Both the position numbers and the translations under genes were made by a program. Shown here one piece after another: positions 60,793 to 64,000 of a stretch of DNA of 64,000 nt. Below the pieces are notes generated by a model that was given only the letters and a program-made list of their open reading frames with translations, ran no database searches and was not told the DNA's origin. The first letter of the stretch is position 1, and each line of letters opens with the position of its first letter. The DNA is taken from contig JAFWGI010000016.1 in the NCBI GenBank assembly GCA_017512425.1, positions 62,001-126,000 on the forward strand, in the 5' to 3' direction. This stretch comes from Hyphomicrobium sp. GTDB lineage: Bacteria; Pseudomonadota; Alphaproteobacteria; Rhizobiales; Hyphomicrobiaceae.

Positions 60793-61233
60793 GACGTGTC
60801 CCCTTGTTTGTCACGACATACCGGAACCATTCTATAACGTCGGTTCAGTATAATTGGCCAATACCCTTACGCTATAGTTTGAATAGCTTCGTCTCGGCAT
60901 GCCGACGTATCAACGTTATCCGCGTATCAAAGGACGGAAGTGAAGGTCCCTCTTCAAGCCTGAATTATAGCTGTCCCATGCCTCCAAACTACGCAATCGC
61001 GACCGTAAAAGTGAAGTGCTGGAAAGCATACAAATAATGTCGTGTCGCTATTAGATATTCGATGCGCAAACCTTCATAGTCAGACACGCGAAACATTTAA
61101 ACCCACGAGTAAATTCGTTAGAACTTTCGATCTGATCGATCGAGACTTCGTGATAGCGAAAATGGCAGGAAGTTCGCGAGAAGTCGCGGCGCGCGACCAT
61201 TTACCGGGCTTTTGCATCGGGGTTGGAGGATCG
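60793..61233. other. 441-bp intergenic region with divergent promoters
   Basis: No credible gene is seen between the molybdoenzyme gene (minus) and the thioredoxin-fold gene (plus). The centre is AT-rich (about 60840-61060). An inverted-looking ttggccaat (60852-60861) is present in that AT-rich stretch. A good ggagga ribosome site precedes the plus-strand gene. Confidence 0.35.
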
Positions 61234-61704
61234 ATGAGCGTGGCTGAACGTCAAGCGCCTGAGCTGCAGGTGCGGAAATGGATTGGCGAGGATGGAGCGA
61301 GCATCGCGCCGCTCAAGCTGTCGGATGTCGGAATTGGCCCGAAAATCTTGTTCGCCTTCCAGCACTGGTGCGGTGGCTGCCATTTGCATGGGTTTCCGAC
61401 GCTGCAACGATTGCATAGCGCGCTTGCACCGAGGGGTGTCGGCTTCGCTGTCATCCAGACTGTTTTCGAAGGAGCGCATGAGAACACCTTCGAGCAGCTG
61501 CGCGTGAACCAGCTAAAGTACGAGCTTCCTGTCGCCTTCGGTCATGACGAGCCACCGGCCGGCGCGAAGTTTCCCTCCTTCATGGAAGACTACCGCACCA
61601 GAGGAACACCCTGGTTCACGGTGATTGACAATGGCGGCCGCATCATTTTCTCGGACTTCCATCTCGACGCGGACCACCTCGTTAACAAACTGGGGCAAGC
61701 GTAA
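61234..61704 (+). CDS. thioredoxin-fold protein with CGGC motif
   Basis: This 156-residue protein starts at ATG 61234 with ggagga. It has a thioredoxin/peroxiredoxin-like fold with the redox motif WCGGCHLHGFPTLQRL (CxxC) and a cis-Pro region in GTPWFTVIDNGGRIIFSDFHLDADHLV. The middle (IQTVFEGAHENTFEQLRVNQLKYELPVAFGHDEP) is like TlpA/peroxiredoxin-type proteins that act on mercury, arsenic or peroxide stress. There is no signal peptide. A repair or detoxification role fits the nearby MsrA, Dps and molybdoenzyme genes. Confidence 0.75.
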   Translation: MSVAERQAPELQVRKWIGEDGASIAPLKLSDVGIGPKILFAFQHWCGGCHLHGFPTLQRLHSALAPRGVGFAVIQTVFEGAHENTFEQLRVNQLKYELPVAFGHDEPPAGAKFPSFMEDYRTRGTPWFTVIDNGGRIIFSDFHLDADHLVNKLGQA

Positions 61705-61934
61705 CCAGTGCGGCGTTGACCAGACATCAAGCCGGTAGCTCGAATCCGATTTCTTGAGTGCCACGGTGCACGCATCCTGATCCTGCGATACGTAGCTGCG
61801 ACGGACCGAAGCAGATCGATGTCGACCAGCGGGGCCTCCTCTGCGATGGGTCCCGGAACCTTTTAACCAAATGGTGGTGCGGATGCTGTGGGTGTCGCTG
61901 GGCGATGACTGGCTCAGCGGTTAGCGAGAGGGCA

Positions 61935-62384
61935 TCATGCTACGTCCTCAATCGTAAGGACCCGGCCCTTGAACTCTACGGTTTCTCCTGCGCGGGCACC
62001 TTCGATAGCCTCGAAGATTGGCGCCATCGTGGAGATGCCCATCAGTTCACGCCCCTGACAGGTAAACTTGCTCGTTGATACTGCGATAACAAAGTATCGT
62101 CCGGACAGCTTGACGACCGCGCCCTCGGTGATCGCCGACTTAGCTCCGAAATCTATCGTCCTGAGCTTATCGAGCTTATCGGCATAGTCGTGGAGCGTGT
62201 CATCAAGCGCTTCAGCGAAGTCGCTTGCGACTTCGGCCTGAGCATGCTCGTCGTTCTCGATCGGTTCGGTGCGATCAAGCCGAGCTGTGGAGACGTATTC
62301 CAGATAATTTTCGCGTGCACTGTTTAGGGCTGCGGTCTCCAAAGAAAACATCGTTTCTCGGATGTGGTCTTTATTCCAATCCAT
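61935..62384 (-). CDS. GreA/GreB C-terminal domain-like protein
   Basis: This 149-residue protein (start ATG 62384) has an N-terminal helical region (RETMFSLETAALNSARENYLEYVSTARLD). A C-terminal FKBP-like domain of transcript cleavage factors follows (GAVVKLSGRYFVIAVSTSKFTCQGRELMGISTMAPIFEAIEGARAGETVEFKGRVLTIEDV). The N-terminal coiled coil is shorter than in GreA and its acidic tip is not obvious, so it may bind RNA polymerase without cleavage activity. Such small Gre-like factors are common in alphaproteobacteria. Confidence 0.75.
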   Translation of the reverse strand: MDWNKDHIRETMFSLETAALNSARENYLEYVSTARLDRTEPIENDEHAQAEVASDFAEALDDTLHDYADKLDKLRTIDFGAKSAITEGAVVKLSGRYFVIAVSTSKFTCQGRELMGISTMAPIFEAIEGARAGETVEFKGRVLTIEDVA

Positions 62385-62467
62385 CTTCGCCTCGTCGTGT
62401 TTCAATTAATACTGCGGTAGGCCCGTCCGTGAAGGCCCTGGGGGAACCTCATAGCTCGGCGACTTCG

Positions 62468-63040
62468 CTATTCATCGCTGATGACCTCTTCTCCCTGATA
62501 GGGCACTCTGATCAGCCGGGAATCTCGAATGATGCTCGTGACGAGCCATACATATGACTGCTCGACGGTATCGAAACCGAGGATGCTGAAGGCTCCGCCG
62601 AAGGGACATGCCGGGAAGTCTGGAAAGCCCTCCCGCAGAACGTAACGCTCGGGGTCGCTGTGGAACTCGCTCTTGTAGACTTTGCGCAGTCCGTGCTTGC
62701 TCGGCACATCCTGGTCGCCCGCTGGCGTGGTTTCCCGATGCGCTGTGAGCCGATCAGAAAGGTCGCGGTGACACAGTTCGTCGAACACATCGAATGCGTC
62801 AATCAACAGGCCCTTGTGATCGGTCGCTGGATCGGTGATGGCGTAAATGTTGGAGGCGTCTTCAGCATCATCACCGCTTTCAAGTCGCAACGCTTCGTCG
62901 ACGCGAATGGCGCACGGATCGAGGGGCGATCCTAGTTCAAGATCGACGAGTTGGCCGTCTTTGACGCGGTACTCCCGATTATAGCCCCTGGCGATGAACG
63001 ACTGGACTGCTTCTAGAACGTCGGTCACTTGCGAAGTCAT
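62468..63040 (-). CDS. hypothetical protein with PRPP-synthetase-annotated N-terminal domain
   Basis: This 190-residue protein (start ATG 63040) has an N-terminal part (TDVLEAVQSFIARGYNREYRVKDGQLVDLELGSPLDPCAIRVDEALRLESGDDAEDASNIYAITDPATDHKGLLIDAFDVF) resembling a small family of about 95 residues labelled phosphoribosylpyrophosphate synthetase in databases, without known activity. The C-terminal half (GFPDFPACPFGGAFSILGFDTVEQSYVWLVTSIIRDSRLIRVP) is not recognised. It lies 95 bp upstream of a conserved CorA gene in the same orientation. Confidence 0.6.
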   Translation of the reverse strand: MTSQVTDVLEAVQSFIARGYNREYRVKDGQLVDLELGSPLDPCAIRVDEALRLESGDDAEDASNIYAITDPATDHKGLLIDAFDVFDELCHRDLSDRLTAHRETTPAGDQDVPSKHGLRKVYKSEFHSDPERYVLREGFPDFPACPFGGAFSILGFDTVEQSYVWLVTSIIRDSRLIRVPYQGEEVISDE

Positions 63041-63134
63041 GGACGCACCTTCATCTCGAGTGGGATTGGACACGCTCGCGCAGAAGGGGCGCTGTGATTT
63101 GTCAAATGCCGGCGAAGGACGTGATGCGCGCTAT

Positions 63135-64000
63135 TCACAGCCACTTGGCCTTCTTGAAACGCACGAACAGGTAAAAGCAGGCGATCACTATCAGCCCGAC
63201 CACGACGAAGTATCCGTAGGCCGTGTCTAGTTCCGGCATGTGCTTGAAGTTCATGCCGTAGATGCCAGCGATCGCCGTCGGGACTGCCAGTATGGCGGCC
63301 CAAGCCGCGAGCTGGCGGGTGATCACACCGGTCCTTTGCGCTTCCAAAAGGCTGCTGAACTCAAAGACCGTCGACAGGCTCTGAAGGAGGCCGTCGACCA
63401 TGGACTGCACGCGATCGACGTGATCCGCGACATCGTTGAAGTACGGGCTCATTTCGGTGCTGATGCAGGGAAAATGGCCGCGAACGAGCTTTCGCACCAA
63501 CTCGCCCATCGCCCCGAGTGTGCGCTGGAAGCGCGTGAGTTCAGCTCTCAGTCCGAAGATTCGGGCGACTTCCTCTCGTCCGAGAAAGTCATCTAACGAT
63601 CGTTTCTCCATCGCCAGTACGTCATCCTCGATCATTTCGAAGATGGGCAAATACTGGTCGACGATCCGGTGCAAAATCGCGTGCAGTACGTAGTCGACAC
63701 CCTTTCGGAAGAGCGCAGGGGATGCCTCGAGTTGCGCCCGAAGTTTGCCCATCGCGCCGCCGTTGCCATGCCGTACGGTGATGATATGATTGTGACCAGT
63801 GAAGATCGCTATCTTGCCATAGCTGATCCGGTCGCCCACCAACTCGGCAGTTTGAGTGACGACGTAGAGCTCATCGTTGTAGACTTCGAGCTTAGGCGGG
63901 CAGAGCGGGTGCATCGCGTTATGGACTGCCAACGGATGGAGATTATATGTCGCCTGGAGCGCGCTAAGTTCGTCGGCGGTAGGCTCGCTAAGCGCAATCC
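63135..64000 (-). CDS. corA: CorA-type magnesium/cobalt transporter, 5' end beyond the window
   Basis: The frame is open to the right edge, so the N-terminus is missing; an internal TTG at 63932 is not the true start because the upstream codons read NLHPL as in CorA. The visible part has the long cytoplasmic helix bundle (FRKGVDYVLHAILHRIVDQYLPIFEMIEDDVLAMEKRSLDD) and two C-terminal membrane helices. The first of these (LAAWAAILAVPTAIAGIYGMNF) ends in the conserved GMN selectivity motif. CorA takes up Mg2+ and some Co2+. This is a housekeeping-type gene at the right end. Confidence 0.85.
   Translation of the reverse strand, partial: IALSEPTADELSALQATYNLHPLAVHNAMHPLCPPKLEVYNDELYVVTQTAELVGDRISYGKIAIFTGHNHIITVRHGNGGAMGKLRAQLEASPALFRKGVDYVLHAILHRIVDQYLPIFEMIEDDVLAMEKRSLDDFLGREEVARIFGLRAELTRFQRTLGAMGELVRKLVRGHFPCISTEMSPYFNDVADHVDRVQSMVDGLLQSLSTVFEFSSLLEAQRTGVITRQLAAWAAILAVPTAIAGIYGMNFKHMPELDTAYGYFVVVGLIVIACFYLFVRFKKAKWL

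Overview
The window reads as a chromosome segment of a methylotrophic alphaproteobacterium of the Hyphomicrobiales, close to Hyphomicrobium-type organisms. This is inferred from two different PQQ alcohol dehydrogenases with their periplasmic partners, TonB receptors, and an accessory region built from families typical of rhizobial mobile elements. No rRNA, complete tRNA or CRISPR array is present.

0-19.5 kb is core-like and metabolic. A minus-strand cluster (5684 to 199) encodes an XoxF-like dehydrogenase with the Asp-X-Asp lanthanide signature, an MxaJ-type binding protein fused to ankyrin repeats, a YVTN beta-propeller and an MxaD-like protein. A divergent LuxR regulator and histidine kinase pair shares a promoter holding a perfect 19-bp palindrome. 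A second minus-strand cluster (12694 to 8858) encodes an ethanol-dehydrogenase-like quinoprotein with Ser at the lanthanide position, a pentapeptide protein, a PedF-like cytochrome c and two small exported proteins. Between the kinase and this cluster lies an internally deleted TonB receptor. A siderophore-type TonB receptor, PiuC hydroxylase and alpha-hydroxy-acid oxidase follow, then an MHS-family transporter.

19.7-30.1 kb is accessory: an AlpA-like protein and a frameshifted tyrosine integrase, a serine recombinase in an operon with two ParB-like proteins, a ParB-fused DNA methyltransferase with two DUF5681-type proteins, a restriction endonuclease divergent from a C-protein-like regulator, and the 3' part of a tRNA-Ala(CGC), a probable attachment-site scar.

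30.2-46 kb is a mobilization module and its cargo: relaxase, MobC, a hairpin-rich oriT candidate, a TraG/VirD4-type coupling protein, small conserved genes, a dead UvrD-type helicase fragment, a DnaA-domain-IV-like protein, a soluble FtsH-like ATPase-protease, a nuclease-like/DUF2971 pair, ArdC antirestriction, MerR plus VIT/vWA, DUF6602 and CcdAB. No mating-pair-formation genes are seen, so this looks mobilizable rather than self-transmissible.

46.0-51.5 kb holds the most unusual feature. A compact minus-strand operon encodes an acyl-carrier-like protein, XRE repressor, ImmA/IrrE protease, thymidylate-synthase-like protein, thymidylate kinase fused to a domain resembling hypermodified-thymine enzymes, and a MazG-type pyrophosphohydrolase. 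A holo-ACP synthase gene converges on it. I infer a thymidine-nucleotide modification or conflict system that uses an acyl carrier. 51.6-57.5 kb continues with a metallophosphoesterase, an SMC/Rad50-like ATPase with a 58-residue partner, and a divergent HEPN protein.

57.8-64 kb is a stress and redox block: MsrA, Dps, a ferredoxin-reductase-like protein with a sulfite-oxidase-like molybdoenzyme, a thioredoxin-fold protein, a GreA-like protein, and a CorA magnesium transporter cut by the window edge.
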